The position numbers were made by a program, and so were the translations under genes. Shown here one piece after another: positions 7,746-16,896 of a stretch of DNA of 64,000 nt (position 1 is its first letter; every line of letters begins with the position of its first letter). The notes beneath the pieces are model-generated. The model was not told the origin of the DNA and made no database searches. It worked only from the letters and a program-made list of their open reading frames with translations. This stretch comes from Stenotrophomonas africana (GTDB lineage: Bacteria; Pseudomonadota; Gammaproteobacteria; Xanthomonadales; Xanthomonadaceae): assembly GCF_013004645.1 (NCBI RefSeq), contig NZ_JABEME010000005.1, positions 246,944-310,943 of the forward strand, read 5' to 3'.

Positions 7746-8085
7746 GGGTGGGGCGGATTCTTTTGTCGTTTTATGCCGCGACACGGTACCCCCAGGCGGC
7801 GGTTGAAACGACTACACGGCGGTCACTTGTCTGTTCCGAAAACAACATTGTCCACCTGACACAATGCGATACATGAGGTGGGGCGGGATCGCGCGGTGTT
7901 GAGTGGCGGGACCGGACCACGCGTGTCGGCATCAGCATCTCAGTCAGCTGCGGTTGTGGTTGGGGCCGTCCATGCCCTATTCTCTGCGCCGACGCCTGGG
8001 GGGCGTCACCAAAGGATTCAGGTCCCAGACCCTTTCTCAACCCATGGATTGTGCTTCGCCGTCGGCGAAGTGCTGGATGACTCAT
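7746..8085. other. Intergenic region between divergent genes, no gene seen
   Basis: About 340 bases separate the lpxR-like and csgG-like start codons. It must carry both promoters, but I see no convincing -35/-10 pair. A sequence around 7848-7874 (TTGTCC, then GATACAT) has poor spacing. A long in-frame extension of the csgG-like gene runs through it but has no protein character. Confidence 0.5.
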
Positions 8086-9078
8086 ATGAACAAATCGAAT
8101 TCGCTCGCCCATGTGCTGGCCTGCGCGCTGCTGGGTGCCGGTCTGGTGGCCGTCAGTGCCCCGGCGTCGGCGGGTCTGCGCGACAGCTTCGCCAACAGCC
8201 GCACCTCGGCCCAGGAACAGAGCAAGAAGGGTCAGGCCGAGATTCCGGTCTGCACCAAGCCGCTGGGTTCCATCTCGGTGATCGAGCCGGAAGACGTGGT
8301 GAACTGGTGGACCGGCCAGCAGTTGCCGGCGCCTTCGAAGCTCATCAAGGTCTTCGTCAACAAATCCAAGTGCTTCACGCTGGTGGACCGTGGCGTCGGC
8401 ATGGCCGCAGCCCAGGCCGAGCGCGCGCTGGCCAGCGAAGGCCAGCTGCGTGGCCGTTCCAACATCGGCAAGGGCCAGATCCGCGCCGCCGACTATGTGC
8501 TGGTGCCGGACCTGATCTCGCAGAACAGCAATGCCAGCGGCAACGCCATTGGTGGCCTGCTGGGCGGCCTGATCGGCGGCAAGGCCGGCGCCGTGGTCGG
8601 CGGCCTGAACTTCCGCAGCAAGACCGCGGATGTGACCCTGACCCTGACCGACGTACGCTCTTCCGAGCAGGTGGCCATCGTCGAGGGCAACTCCAAGAAG
8701 ACCGATCTGGGCTGGGGCGCCGGTGGCGGCCTGTTCGGCGGTGGCGGCATCGGCGCAATGGGCGTCGGTGGCTATGCCAATACCGAAATCGGCCAGGTGA
8801 TCACCCTGGCTTACCTGCAGGCCTACACCAACATGGTGGCCGAGCTGGGTGGTCTGCCGGCCAATGCCTCGGCGGCCAACGCCGGCCAGGCCGTGACCAT
8901 GCTCAAGGCCGGCCGCCTGCTGGCCAATGCCAAGGGCACCGGCGCTCCGGTGCGCTCGCTGGAGCCGGGCATGCTGCTGTACCCCACCGGCGTCAAGGAA
9001 GGCACCATGTGGGAAGTGGAAGACGAAATGGGCAACAAGGGCTGGGTCAATTCCACCCTGATGGAAACGGCCAAGTAA
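8086..9078 (+). CDS. CsgG/HfaB-like secreted protein with C-terminal SH3-like segment
   Basis: A 330-residue exported protein. After a signal peptide (HVLACALLGAGLVAVSAPASA) comes a CsgG-type domain: AADYVLVPDLI is the strand expected in the family, and a glycine-rich stretch at about 145-170 (GNAIGGLLGGLIGGKAG) precedes TADVTLTLTDVRSSEQVAIV. The last 40 residues (MLLYPTG ... MWEVEDEMGNKGWVNSTLM) look like a small SH3-type wall-binding module. CsgG proteins form outer-membrane secretion channels for curli, but no curli genes are near and I see no lipobox cysteine, so a different envelope role is possible. ATG at 8086 is preferred to upstream in-frame starts because it begins the signal peptide. 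Confidence 0.7.
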   Translation: MNKSNSLAHVLACALLGAGLVAVSAPASAGLRDSFANSRTSAQEQSKKGQAEIPVCTKPLGSISVIEPEDVVNWWTGQQLPAPSKLIKVFVNKSKCFTLVDRGVGMAAAQAERALASEGQLRGRSNIGKGQIRAADYVLVPDLISQNSNASGNAIGGLLGGLIGGKAGAVVGGLNFRSKTADVTLTLTDVRSSEQVAIVEGNSKKTDLGWGAGGGLFGGGGIGAMGVGGYANTEIGQVITLAYLQAYTNMVAELGGLPANASAANAGQAVTMLKAGRLLANAKGTGAPVRSLEPGMLLYPTGVKEGTMWEVEDEMGNKGWVNSTLMETAK

Positions 9079-9246
9079 GCCGCCCGCGTGCCGGTTCCGT
9101 GCCGGCACGCGCGCCTGCCGGGCCGGCCTGCAAGGGCCGGCTCCGTCAAGTGCGGAGCCCGGCTGCAACGCAGCGGCTCACCGATGCCGCTTTTGACTTT
9201 GATGAATACTCTTGGGTTTGTTGCCCTGCGGCCCGATAATGGGTCC

Positions 9247-9525
9247 ATGGAAATCAAGTCCGACAACCCCGACCACGGCTTCCAGTTCCCCGGCCAGTTC
9301 GAGCTCAGCGCCATGGGCCCGGCCAACCGCGGCCTGGAGCACGAGCTTCCCCGCCTGCTGCTGGCTGCCGGTATTGATGTCGTCAATGAGCGCATCAGCT
9401 GGAAGCATTCGTCCAACGGCAAGTACGTGTCCGTCCGCATCGTGTTCAAGGCCGAGAGCCGCGAACAGTACGACCTGGCGCACCAGGCACTGCGTGACCA
9501 CCCGGAAGTGAAGTGGACGCTGTAG
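9247..9525 (+). CDS. ybeD: YbeD/DUF493 family protein
   Basis: A 92-residue cytosolic protein of the YbeD (DUF493) family, which has an ACT-like fold and usually sits beside lipB. Recognisable features are the N-terminal [16 protein letters not shown] and the C-terminal [15 protein letters not shown] ... [11 protein letters not shown]. Its exact function is not established. It overlaps the lipB GTG start by 13 bases, which argues for translational coupling. The ATG at 9247 gives the usual family length (about 87-92). Confidence 0.88.
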   Translation: MEIKSDNPDHGFQFPGQFELSAMGPANRGLEHELPRLLLAAGIDVVNERISWKHSSNGKYVSVRIVFKAESREQYDLAHQALRDHPEVKWTL

Positions 9526-10223
9526 CCGACAACTGCCCGGCCCAAGCCGCCCCCGAGGACCGCGCGCCGCGTCCTGCCTTGGTCCGCGACCTCGGCCGTC
9601 AGGCTTACGAGCCGGTGTGGCGGGCCATGCAGCGCTTCACCGACCAGCGCAGCGATGCCGACGCCGACGAGCTGTGGGTGGTCGAGCACGACCCGGTGTT
9701 CACCCTTGGCCAGGCCGGCAAGGACGAGCACGTGCTGGCGCCGGGCGAGATCCCGGTGCTGCACGTGGACCGCGGCGGACAGGTGACCTATCACGGCCCC
9801 GGCCAGATCGTGGTCTATCCGTTGCTGCGTCTGCCGCGGCTGGGCATCGGTGTGCGCGATTACGTGTGCCGCATCGAGCAGGCCATCATCGACACCCTGG
9901 CCGAGTGGAACATCGGCGCCGAACGCCGCGAGGGCGCCCCGGGCGTCTACGTCGGGGGCGCCAAGATTGCCGCGCTTGGCATCCGCGTGCGCCGCGGCTG
10001 CACCTTCCATGGCCTGGCGTTCAACGTGTCCATGGACCTGGAACCTTTCCACCGTATCAACCCCTGTGGCTATCAGGGGTTGCAGGTGACCTCGGTGGTA
10101 GACTTGGGCGGCCCCTCCGGGATGAATGCCGTCAAGCCGGTGCTGCTGGACCACCTGGCCCGCCAGTTCGGCCTGCTGCTGCAGCACACGCCGGAACTGC
10201 CTGATCTTTCTGCGGCCGCCTGA
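9513..10223 (+). CDS. lipB: Octanoyltransferase LipB
   Basis: A 236-residue enzyme that moves octanoyl from acyl carrier protein to lipoyl domains of 2-oxoacid dehydrogenases and GcvH. The conserved [19 protein letters not shown] spans about residues 87-105, the catalytic lysine is in GGAKIAALG (K151) and the acyl-accepting cysteine in INPCGYQG (C185). The GTG start lies inside ybeD. LipA follows after 18 bases, so ybeD-lipB-lipA form one unit for lipoate synthesis and attachment. Confidence 0.95.
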   Translation: MDAVADNCPAQAAPEDRAPRPALVRDLGRQAYEPVWRAMQRFTDQRSDADADELWVVEHDPVFTLGQAGKDEHVLAPGEIPVLHVDRGGQVTYHGPGQIVVYPLLRLPRLGIGVRDYVCRIEQAIIDTLAEWNIGAERREGAPGVYVGGAKIAALGIRVRRGCTFHGLAFNVSMDLEPFHRINPCGYQGLQVTSVVDLGGPSGMNAVKPVLLDHLARQFGLLLQHTPELPDLSAAA

Positions 10224-10241
10224 CCGCCCCCCGGAACTGCC

Positions 10242-11252
10242 ATGACTGAAACCACCGCCCGTTCCATTCCCCTGCAGATCGTGCAGGGCGACTCTCCGTC
10301 CGCCGCGCCGTTGCAGGCCGGGGTCAAGCAGCTGGGCGGTGACAAGATCAACCGTTCGCCGGTGCAGTTCGCCGACGCGCCGGTGCTGCGCAAGCCGTCC
10401 TGGATCCGCGTGCGCATTCCCTCGGGCAATGCCGTGCAGAACCTGAAGGCCAAGCTGCGCGAGAACCGTCTGGTGACCGTGTGCGAGGAAGCCAGCTGCC
10501 CGAACATCCACGAGTGCTTCGGCCACGGCACCGCCACCTTCATGATCCTGGGCGAGGTCTGCACCCGCCGCTGCTCGTTCTGCGACGTGGCCCACGGCCG
10601 CCCGAAGCCGCCGGATGCCAACGAACCGGCCAGCCTCGGCCAGACCGTGGCCGACATGGGCCTGAAGTACGTGGTGGTGACCAGCGTCGACCGCGATGAC
10701 CTGCGCGACGGCGGTGCCCAGCACTTCGTCGACTGCATCACCGCCATTCGCGAGAAGTCGCCGGGCACCCGCATCGAAGTGCTGACCCCGGACTTCCGTG
10801 GCAAGGGCCGCATGGAGCGCGCGCTGGAGATCCTGGCGCAGAACCCGCCGGATGTGTTCAACCACAACATCGAAACCGTGCCGGACCTGTACCGCAACGT
10901 GCGTCCGGGCGCGGACTACCAGTGGTCGCTGAACCTGCTGAAGAACTTCAAGGCGCAGCATCCGGAGGTGCCGACCAAGAGCGGCATCATGCTGGGCCTG
11001 GGCGAGGAGTTCGAACAGATCAAGGCCACCATGCGCGACCTGCGCGCGCATGACGTGGACATGATCACCATCGGCCAGTACCTGCAGCCGACCGCGCACC
11101 ACCACCCGGTGCTGAAGTACTGGACCCCCGAGGACTACAAGGCGCTGGAAGACTACGGCTACGAGCTGGGCTTCAGCCACGTGGCCTCCGGCCCGATGGT
11201 GCGCTCGTCGTACCACGCCGACGTACAGGCCAAGGGCGCCGGCGTTACCTGA
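10242..11252 (+). CDS. lipA: Lipoyl synthase LipA
   Basis: A 336-residue radical-SAM enzyme that inserts two sulphur atoms into protein-bound octanoyl chains. Both iron-sulphur ligand sets are present: C81, C86 and C92 ([12 protein letters not shown]) for the auxiliary sulphur-donating cluster and C107, C111, C114 (CTRRCSFC) for the radical-SAM cluster. The C-terminal RSSYHAD carries the conserved serine that ligates the auxiliary cluster. It completes the endogenous lipoylation pathway with the preceding lipB. Confidence 0.97.
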   Translation: MTETTARSIPLQIVQGDSPSAAPLQAGVKQLGGDKINRSPVQFADAPVLRKPSWIRVRIPSGNAVQNLKAKLRENRLVTVCEEASCPNIHECFGHGTATFMILGEVCTRRCSFCDVAHGRPKPPDANEPASLGQTVADMGLKYVVVTSVDRDDLRDGGAQHFVDCITAIREKSPGTRIEVLTPDFRGKGRMERALEILAQNPPDVFNHNIETVPDLYRNVRPGADYQWSLNLLKNFKAQHPEVPTKSGIMLGLGEEFEQIKATMRDLRAHDVDMITIGQYLQPTAHHHPVLKYWTPEDYKALEDYGYELGFSHVASGPMVRSSYHADVQAKGAGVT

Positions 11253-11288
11253 CACCCTGCCGGTGGGTGGGAGCTACTTCTCCTGTGG

Positions 11289-11384
11289 GTGCGGACCGTT
11301 GGTCCGCACACCTCTGCCTGCCGTAGAGCCGAGCCCATGCTCGGCTGCTTGCTGCCGGCCAGCCGAGCATGGGCTCGGCTCTAC
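11289..11384. repeat. Palindrome GTGCGGACC plus SMAG pair
   Basis: GTGCGGACC-GTT-GGTCCGCAC at 11289-11309 is followed at 11323-11384 by a GTAG...CTAC element with arms GAGCCGAGCCCATGCTCGGCT and its inverted copy. The first palindrome also occurs at 58378-58398. Confidence 0.85.
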
Positions 11385-11530
11385 ATGCATTCACAATTTG
11401 CTACACCGGCCCGGCTAGGCTGGTTTTCCACCGAGCGCGGCCGGGTGACAAACCCGGCAACTTTCGGCACTGTCGTGGTGTCTTAACACCCCGCAGTCTC
11501 CCCCTTGGCAAGGCGCCTTCGAGCACGTCA

Positions 11531-13708
11531 ATGAAATTCAAAGCCCCCGCATTCCTGATGGCCCTGGCGCTGGTCGCGCCGCTGGCGTTGGCGGCCAAGG
11601 CCGACTCGCCCGCATTGCCCGCGGCGGCCACCGCCGATCAGGTGACCACCTCCAAGCTGGTGTACGGCCTGCTGTCCGACAGCCGTTACGCCTACCGCCC
11701 GCGCGCGCTGGACGAGGCCACCTCCAAGGACGTGTTCAAGCGCTACCTGGAGACGCTGGACGGCGGCAAGCAATACTTCACCCAGGCCGACGTGGCGCGC
11801 TTCGCGCCGTTCGAAGCCAACATCTCCTCGGCCATCCGTGGCGGCGAGCTGGAGCCGGCGTTCCAGGTGTTCGCGGTCTACAAGCAGCGCGTCGGCGAGC
11901 GCGTGGCCTATGCGCGCAAGCTGCTCAAGCAGGAGCCGGATTTCACCACCGACGAGCGCTTCGAATACGACCGCAAGAAGGTGCCGTGGGCGGCCAGCAG
12001 CGCCGAACTGGATGAGCTGTGGCGCAAATCGGTCAAGAACGACTGGCTGCGCCTGAAGCTGGCCGGCAAGAAGCCGGACGACATCCGCAAGACGCTGGAC
12101 AAGCGCTACGCGACGCTGGAGAAGTCGGTCAACGAGCTGAAGGGCGAAGACGTCTTCCAGTTCTTCATGAATTCGTACACCAGCGCGGTTGATCCGCATA
12201 CCGATTACTTCACTCCGCGCACCGCCGAGAACTTCAACCAGGCGATGTCGCTGTCGCTGGAAGGCATCGGTGCGCAGCTGCAGCGCCAGGACGATGTGGT
12301 GGTGATCCGCGAGATCATTGCCGGTGGTCCGGCCGCAGTGGACGGCACGCTGAAGCCGGGTGACCGCATCGTTGGCGTTGGCCAGGGCAAGTCCGGTCTG
12401 GTCGAGGACGTGATCGGCTGGCGCATCGACGATGTCGTGGCCAAGATCCGTGGCGCCAAGGACACCCAGGTCAAGCTGGAATTCATTCCGGCTGCCGAAG
12501 GTGCCGACGGCAAGCACCACACCCTGGTGCTGACCCGCCAGAAGGTGCGCCTGGCCGAACAGGCTGCCAAGGGCGAGACCATGACCATCCCGGCCGCCAA
12601 CGGTGAGCCGGCGCGCAGGATCGGCGTGATCAAGCTGCCGACCTTCTACCAGGACTTCGAAGGCCGTCGCCGCAATGCGGCCGACTACGCCTCGGCCACC
12701 CGCGACGTGGCCAAGCTGCTGGCCGGTTTCAAGAACGACAAGCTGGATGGCGTGGTGCTGGACCTGCGCAACAACGGCGGTGGTTCGCTGGATGAAGCCA
12801 TCGAACTGACCGGCCTGTTCATCGAGCAGGGCCCGGTGGTGCAGGTGCGTGAGTCCGGTGGCCGCGTCACCGTCAACAGCGACCGCAACCAGGGCGTGGC
12901 GTGGGATGGCCCGCTGGCAGTGCTGATCAACCGCGGTTCGGCCTCGGCGTCGGAGATCTTCGCCGGCGCCATCCAGGACTACGGCCGTGGCCTGGTGATC
13001 GGTGAGACCAGCTTCGGCAAAGGGACCGTGCAGAACATCGTCGACCTCGACCGTTGGCCGAGCGGCGAGACCCAGCGCTTCGGCCAGGTCAAGCTGACCA
13101 TTGCCCAGTTCTTCCGCATCAGCGGCAGCAGCACCCAGCACAAGGGTGTGGTGCCGGACCTGGCCTTCCCGGCCAGTGTCGATGCCACCGAATTCGGTGA
13201 GAGCACCTACGACAACGCGCTGCCGTGGACCCGCATCGCCGCCGTGCCTCACACCCAGTACGGCAACTTCGCGCCGCTGCTGCCGAAGCTGGAAACCCGC
13301 CACGACACCCGCATCGCCACTGACAAGGAGTTCCAGTGGTGGAACGAAGACGTGCAGCAGTTCCGCACCGAGGCCGCGAAGAAGTACATCTCGCTCAACG
13401 AGGCCACCCGCCGCGCCGAGCGTGAGCGCCAGGACACCCAGCGCAAGGAGCGCCAGGTGCAGCGCAAGGAACTGGGCCTGGCCCTGGACCCGCTGGCCGA
13501 TGACAGCAGCGATGACGGCCTGACCGGCAACGAGCGTGACATCGTCAAGGATGCCGCGCGCGAGAAGGCTGCCGAGAAGCGTCCGGACCCGCTGCTGCGC
13601 GAGTCGGCCTCGATCCTGGCCGACGCCGTGAACCTGCTGGCCAATGACCGCCCGCTGTCGGCACAGGTGCTGCCGCAGTCCACCGGCGCCGGTCGCTGGG
13701 CCGACTGA
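11531..13708 (+). CDS. prc: Tail-specific (C-terminal processing) periplasmic protease
   Basis: A 725-residue S41A serine protease with a signal peptide (AFLMALALVAPLALAA). The N-terminal helical region is typical of Prc/Tsp, followed by a PDZ domain (about 225-330, SLEGIGAQLQRQDDVVVIREI) and the protease core with DLRNNGGGSLDEAIEL, GSASASE (about 469-475) and the general-base lysine in ETSFGKGTVQ (K497). Family members clip C-termini of periplasmic proteins, such as PBP3, and degrade SsrA-tagged proteins; in several species Prc controls peptidoglycan hydrolases, which fits the cell-wall neighbours. The ATG at 11531 starts the signal peptide; the frame extends further upstream through unrelated sequence. 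Confidence 0.95.
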   Translation: MKFKAPAFLMALALVAPLALAAKADSPALPAAATADQVTTSKLVYGLLSDSRYAYRPRALDEATSKDVFKRYLETLDGGKQYFTQADVARFAPFEANISSAIRGGELEPAFQVFAVYKQRVGERVAYARKLLKQEPDFTTDERFEYDRKKVPWAASSAELDELWRKSVKNDWLRLKLAGKKPDDIRKTLDKRYATLEKSVNELKGEDVFQFFMNSYTSAVDPHTDYFTPRTAENFNQAMSLSLEGIGAQLQRQDDVVVIREIIAGGPAAVDGTLKPGDRIVGVGQGKSGLVEDVIGWRIDDVVAKIRGAKDTQVKLEFIPAAEGADGKHHTLVLTRQKVRLAEQAAKGETMTIPAANGEPARRIGVIKLPTFYQDFEGRRRNAADYASATRDVAKLLAGFKNDKLDGVVLDLRNNGGGSLDEAIELTGLFIEQGPVVQVRESGGRVTVNSDRNQGVAWDGPLAVLINRGSASASEIFAGAIQDYGRGLVIGETSFGKGTVQNIVDLDRWPSGETQRFGQVKLTIAQFFRISGSSTQHKGVVPDLAFPASVDATEFGESTYDNALPWTRIAAVPHTQYGNFAPLLPKLETRHDTRIATDKEFQWWNEDVQQFRTEAAKKYISLNEATRRAERERQDTQRKERQVQRKELGLALDPLADDSSDDGLTGNERDIVKDAAREKAAEKRPDPLLRESASILADAVNLLANDRPLSAQVLPQSTGAGRWAD

Positions 13709-13733
13709 GCCGGCAGGACGCTTGTGTATTCGG

Positions 13734-13758
13734 GGGGCCGGCATTGCCGGCCCCTTTT
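13734..13758 (+). terminator. Rho-independent terminator of prc
   Basis: GGGGCCGGC and GCCGGCCCC form a perfect 9-bp stem with a three-base loop, followed directly by TTTT. Confidence 0.88.
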
Positions 13759-13818
13759 CGTTTGGGCGCCTCCGTCCCGGTAGCGCCGGGCCATGCACGG
13801 CGAGCCATGTGCCAGAAA

Positions 13819-13844
13819 CGACTTAATCCCCTCCGTCCCCTTTA
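13819..13844. repeat. Dispersed 21-bp motif, copy 1
   Basis: CGACTTAATCCCCTCCGTCCC recurs exactly, in inverted orientation, at 58311-58331. It lies in the non-coding gap after prc, next to a short palindrome around 13780-13806. Confidence 0.7.
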
Positions 13845-13949
13845 CGTGCATGAACCGGCAGCAACGGCGTGACCCGGTCATGCTGGCTTCGACCTGCCGC
13901 ACACGGCCGCGGGACTACCCTTGGCGGCAACGTCCTCGCAGGAGTACCC

Positions 13950-14540
13950 ATGCGGGCCTCCCGTCTTTCCAGTGCTGTTGTGGCGCTTGGCAGCGCCCTG
14001 ATCCTGTCGGCCTGTGGTGGCCGCGCCGCCGACAGCACGTTGCTGCGCGAATCCTTCGATTCCGGCGACACGTTCTCGCGTACGGTCGACGGTCGCCCGG
14101 GCGACGCCTGCGAAGCGGCGCGGCGCACCCTGCTCAGCCAGGGCTACGCCATCGCCCGTTCCGACGAAGCGCAGGTGGAGGGCAACAAGAACTTCCAGCC
14201 GCGCGAAGACGACCACGAGCAGCTGGTGCTGCGCATTTCCTGCGCGCCGCGTGGCAGCCAGACGCTGGTATTCGTCAGCGCGGTACAGGACCGCTATGCG
14301 CTGAAGAAGAGCCCAACGTCAGCCAGTGTCGGCGTCGGTGCGCTGGGCTCGGTGTCGCTGCCGTTCGGCAGCAATGACGACTCGCTGGTGAAAGTGGCCA
14401 GCAGCACGGTCACCGATGCCGGGTTCTATCAGCGCTTCTTCCAGCGCCTGCAGCAGTACCTGCCGGCGACTGCAGGCACACCCGCACCACCTCCGGCCGC
14501 ACCACCGGAACCTGCACCGGCCCGCACGGACCAGGGTTGA
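13950..14540 (+). CDS. DUF2242-like lipoprotein
   Basis: A 196-residue predicted lipoprotein: the signal sequence ends in ALILSAC, giving C22. The body (SQGYAIARSDEAQVEGNKNFQPREDDHEQLVLRI... split by the family's conserved cysteine) resembles DUF2242 proteins of beta- and gammaproteobacteria, whose function is unknown. The C-terminal 20 residues are Pro/Ala-rich. GGAG precedes the ATG at 13950 by a suitable distance. The stop overlaps the region where the next gene starts, so the two probably share an mRNA and may act together in the envelope. The family assignment is from memory of sequence pattern only. Confidence 0.65.
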   Translation: MRASRLSSAVVALGSALILSACGGRAADSTLLRESFDSGDTFSRTVDGRPGDACEAARRTLLSQGYAIARSDEAQVEGNKNFQPREDDHEQLVLRISCAPRGSQTLVFVSAVQDRYALKKSPTSASVGVGALGSVSLPFGSNDDSLVKVASSTVTDAGFYQRFFQRLQQYLPATAGTPAPPPAAPPEPAPARTDQG

Positions 14541-14542
14541 GG

Positions 14543-15796
14543 GTGCGCGCCAGTTTGATCGGCGTGGCCCTGCTGCTGGCGCCTGCGCTGGGCAGTGCGT
14601 CCATGGTGCCGGACTGCAGGCAAGGCCTGCTGCAGCGGCTGGGATGGCGCTTCGACGAGGCCGTGGTCACTACACCCCAGGTGCATGGCGGTCCGGTATG
14701 CACGCGCGCGTCGCTGGCTGAAGCACAGGCGGCGGGCGATCTGCGCGTGCAGTGGCCGGCCGGAATGCCCGCTGCGGCCCGCCAGGCAGTGCTGCAGGAA
14801 CTGCTGGATGACCCTGCGACGGTCTGTGCCTATGCCTTCCAGCTGGGCGCAGCCACGCACCGTGCAGCCTCGGCATTGCAGGCCAACCCCACCTTCCGCT
14901 TCTCCGGCCCGCAGCTGGGCTGGATCGGCTTCGGCCTGCAGGGGGCGCGCGCGCAAGGCTGGCAGCGCACGCGCAGTTTCGGCCGCGGCTTCGTGCCCAG
15001 TGCAGGCAACAGCCATGCGCTGCAGGCGTTCTACAGCGGTGCCGTGCGTGCCGAATGTGGTGTCGGTCGCCAGGTCGCGCAGCTGGCCACCCAGCGCGAG
15101 CTGTATGGCGATGCAGCATTCGATACGGAGTTCGCTGCGGATGAGCTGTCGATCGGCACCTTCCTCGCCCTGCATGGGACCGACAGCATCCTGCTTGGCG
15201 CGCATGCCGGCGATTTCTTCGCCGATGGCAAGGCAGTGCGTACCTCGGCGATGGGGCGCCAGGCGTTCGTCGGTGTGCCTGGTTTCATCGAGCATGTGTA
15301 CGACAAGGGCATGCTGGACGACCTGAGCAACCAGGCCGAGAACTTCGTGGTGGTCGATGTGGGGGCAGACGCTGCGCAGGCACTGGCGATGCACGGTGGG
15401 CTGGCCTGGTACGACCAGCGCAATGCCGAACTCTGGAAACTCGCGCAGGACATCCCGCGCATCGGCCAGCGCTACTTCGAGCGCCTGCTGTTCGAGCGCG
15501 ATGCGGACCTTCGCGCACGGCTGGAACCGCGCTACCACGCCACGCTGGCACGCATGGACCAGCTGCTGGACGATCCGTTCTACCAGCAGTTCGTGATCTA
15601 TGTGCACCCACGCGGTATACGTCCCATCGGCTACCACGTCGCCCGCCTGCTTGATCGCAACCCACGAACGCCGTTTTCGATCGATCTGGCGGTGCACAAT
15701 CTGCATACCACGCTCTACCGGCGTTGGCGCGAGGCGCAGCTGCGCCACTGCGCGGCTACCGGCAGGCCAGGCAGCCTGACCCTAGACCCCAAATGA
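14543..15796 (+). CDS. Unrecognised secreted protein, possible Tgl-like transglutaminase
   Basis: A protein of about 417 residues with an N-terminal signal peptide (SLIGVALLLAPALGSAS) and mature cysteines at about 25, 53 and 95. I do not recognise it with certainty. Around residues 163-182 (FYSGAVRAECGVGRQVAQL) an Glu-Cys pair and around 262-275 NQAENFVVVDVG resemble the two catalytic stretches of Bacillus protein-glutamine gamma-glutamyltransferase Tgl (Glu-Cys, and later QGENxIYLG), with GDFFADG between them resembling the GDLVYF turn. If real, it would be an exported cross-linking enzyme. GTG at 14543 has AGGG six bases upstream; TTG at 14537 is the alternative. It is translationally close to the DUF2242-like gene and gnd. 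Confidence 0.4.
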   Translation: MRASLIGVALLLAPALGSASMVPDCRQGLLQRLGWRFDEAVVTTPQVHGGPVCTRASLAEAQAAGDLRVQWPAGMPAAARQAVLQELLDDPATVCAYAFQLGAATHRAASALQANPTFRFSGPQLGWIGFGLQGARAQGWQRTRSFGRGFVPSAGNSHALQAFYSGAVRAECGVGRQVAQLATQRELYGDAAFDTEFAADELSIGTFLALHGTDSILLGAHAGDFFADGKAVRTSAMGRQAFVGVPGFIEHVYDKGMLDDLSNQAENFVVVDVGADAAQALAMHGGLAWYDQRNAELWKLAQDIPRIGQRYFERLLFERDADLRARLEPRYHATLARMDQLLDDPFYQQFVIYVHPRGIRPIGYHVARLLDRNPRTPFSIDLAVHNLHTTLYRRWREAQLRHCAATGRPGSLTLDPK

Positions 15797-15806
15797 AGGT
15801 GAAACA

Positions 15807-16712
15807 ATGGACATTGCAATGATCGGCCTCGGCCGCATGGGTGCCAACATGGCCCAGCGCCTGCATCGCGGCGGCCACCGCGTCGTTGGCTACGACCCGG
15901 GCGAAGGCGCCCGCCAGCGCGCCGCCGAGGCCGGCCTGGACGTGGTGGATTCGCTGGCAGCTGCCGTGGCTGCGCTGCCGGTACCGCGCGTGGTGTGGCT
16001 GATGGTGCCGGCCGGCGAGACCGTCGACCAGACGCTGGGCCAGCTGACCCCGCACCTGGCCGAGGGTGACATCGTCATCGACGGCGGCAACTCCAACTAC
16101 CAGGACTCGATCCGCCGTGCCAAGGCGCTGGCCGAGGACGACCTGGGCTATGTTGACTGCGGCACCAGCGGTGGCGTGTGGGGGCTGCAGGAAGGCTACA
16201 GCCTGATGGTCGGCGGCGAAGCGGCGGTGGTGGAGCAGATCGCACCGCTGCTGCGCACGCTGGCACCGGCCGAAGACCGTGGCTGGGGTCGTGTCGGCCC
16301 GTCCGGTGCTGGCCACTTCACCAAGATGGTCCACAACGGCATCGAGTACGGAATGATGCAGGCCTATGCCGAAGGCTTCGCGCTGATGGAGCGCAAGCAG
16401 GAGATGGAGCTGGACCTGGCCCAGGTGGCCGAAGTCTGGCGCCACGGCAGCGTGGTGCGTTCCTGGCTGCTGGACCTGAGCACCGAAGCGCTCAAGCGCA
16501 ATCCGTCGCTGGATGGCATCGCCCCGTACGTGGAGGATTCCGGCGAAGGTCGCTGGACCGTGGCCGAAGCGATCGCACTCGACGTGCCGGCACCGGTGAT
16601 CACCTTGTCGCTGCTGGAACGCCTGCGCTCGCGCGAATCCAATTCGTTCACCGACCGCCTGCTGTCGGCGATGCGCAACGAATTCGGCGGCCACGCCATC
16701 AAGAAGTCGTAA
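15807..16712 (+). CDS. gnd: 6-phosphogluconate dehydrogenase, short decarboxylating type
   Basis: A 301-residue enzyme that oxidises and decarboxylates 6-phosphogluconate to ribulose-5-phosphate in the cytosol. The N-terminal Rossmann motif MIGLGRMGANMAQRL is followed by DGGNSNYQDS (substrate loop), CGTSGGVWGL and GPSGAGHFTKMVHNGIEYG with the catalytic lysine. At 301 residues it belongs to the short class (YqeC/GndA-like, often NAD-linked) rather than the 470-residue NADP enzymes. It starts 10 bases after the preceding secreted-protein gene, so it may be in the same transcript, although the functional link is not obvious. Confidence 0.92.
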   Translation: MDIAMIGLGRMGANMAQRLHRGGHRVVGYDPGEGARQRAAEAGLDVVDSLAAAVAALPVPRVVWLMVPAGETVDQTLGQLTPHLAEGDIVIDGGNSNYQDSIRRAKALAEDDLGYVDCGTSGGVWGLQEGYSLMVGGEAAVVEQIAPLLRTLAPAEDRGWGRVGPSGAGHFTKMVHNGIEYGMMQAYAEGFALMERKQEMELDLAQVAEVWRHGSVVRSWLLDLSTEALKRNPSLDGIAPYVEDSGEGRWTVAEAIALDVPAPVITLSLLERLRSRESNSFTDRLLSAMRNEFGGHAIKKS

Positions 16713-16722
16713 GCACCGCGGT

Positions 16723-16890
16723 GGGGTCAGAGCCCTTCGGCGTTGCCGAAGGGATCCGACCCCAGGCAGATCGGGGTCGGATCCTTTTCTGAAGGAAAAG
16801 GCTCTGACCCCATGCAGCCAGTCGAGCATGGCTCGACGCCACAAAAGCCTTCTCCGATCGTTGCCACGTCATCCACGCATGGCGTGGATC
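16723..16890. repeat. Cluster of GGGGTCAGAGCC-type and GTGGATC-type palindromes
   Basis: 16723-16763 and 16773-16811 are two hairpin-forming copies of the element bounded by GGGGTCAGAGCC / GGATCCGACCCC. CAGTCGAGCATGGCTCGAC (from about 16818) and ATCCACGCATGGCGTGGAT (about 16872-16890) follow. They fill the gap between gnd and the converging oxidoreductase. The first type recurs at 38743 and the last at 26341 and 38792. Confidence 0.8.
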
Positions 16891-16896
16891 TACTGG

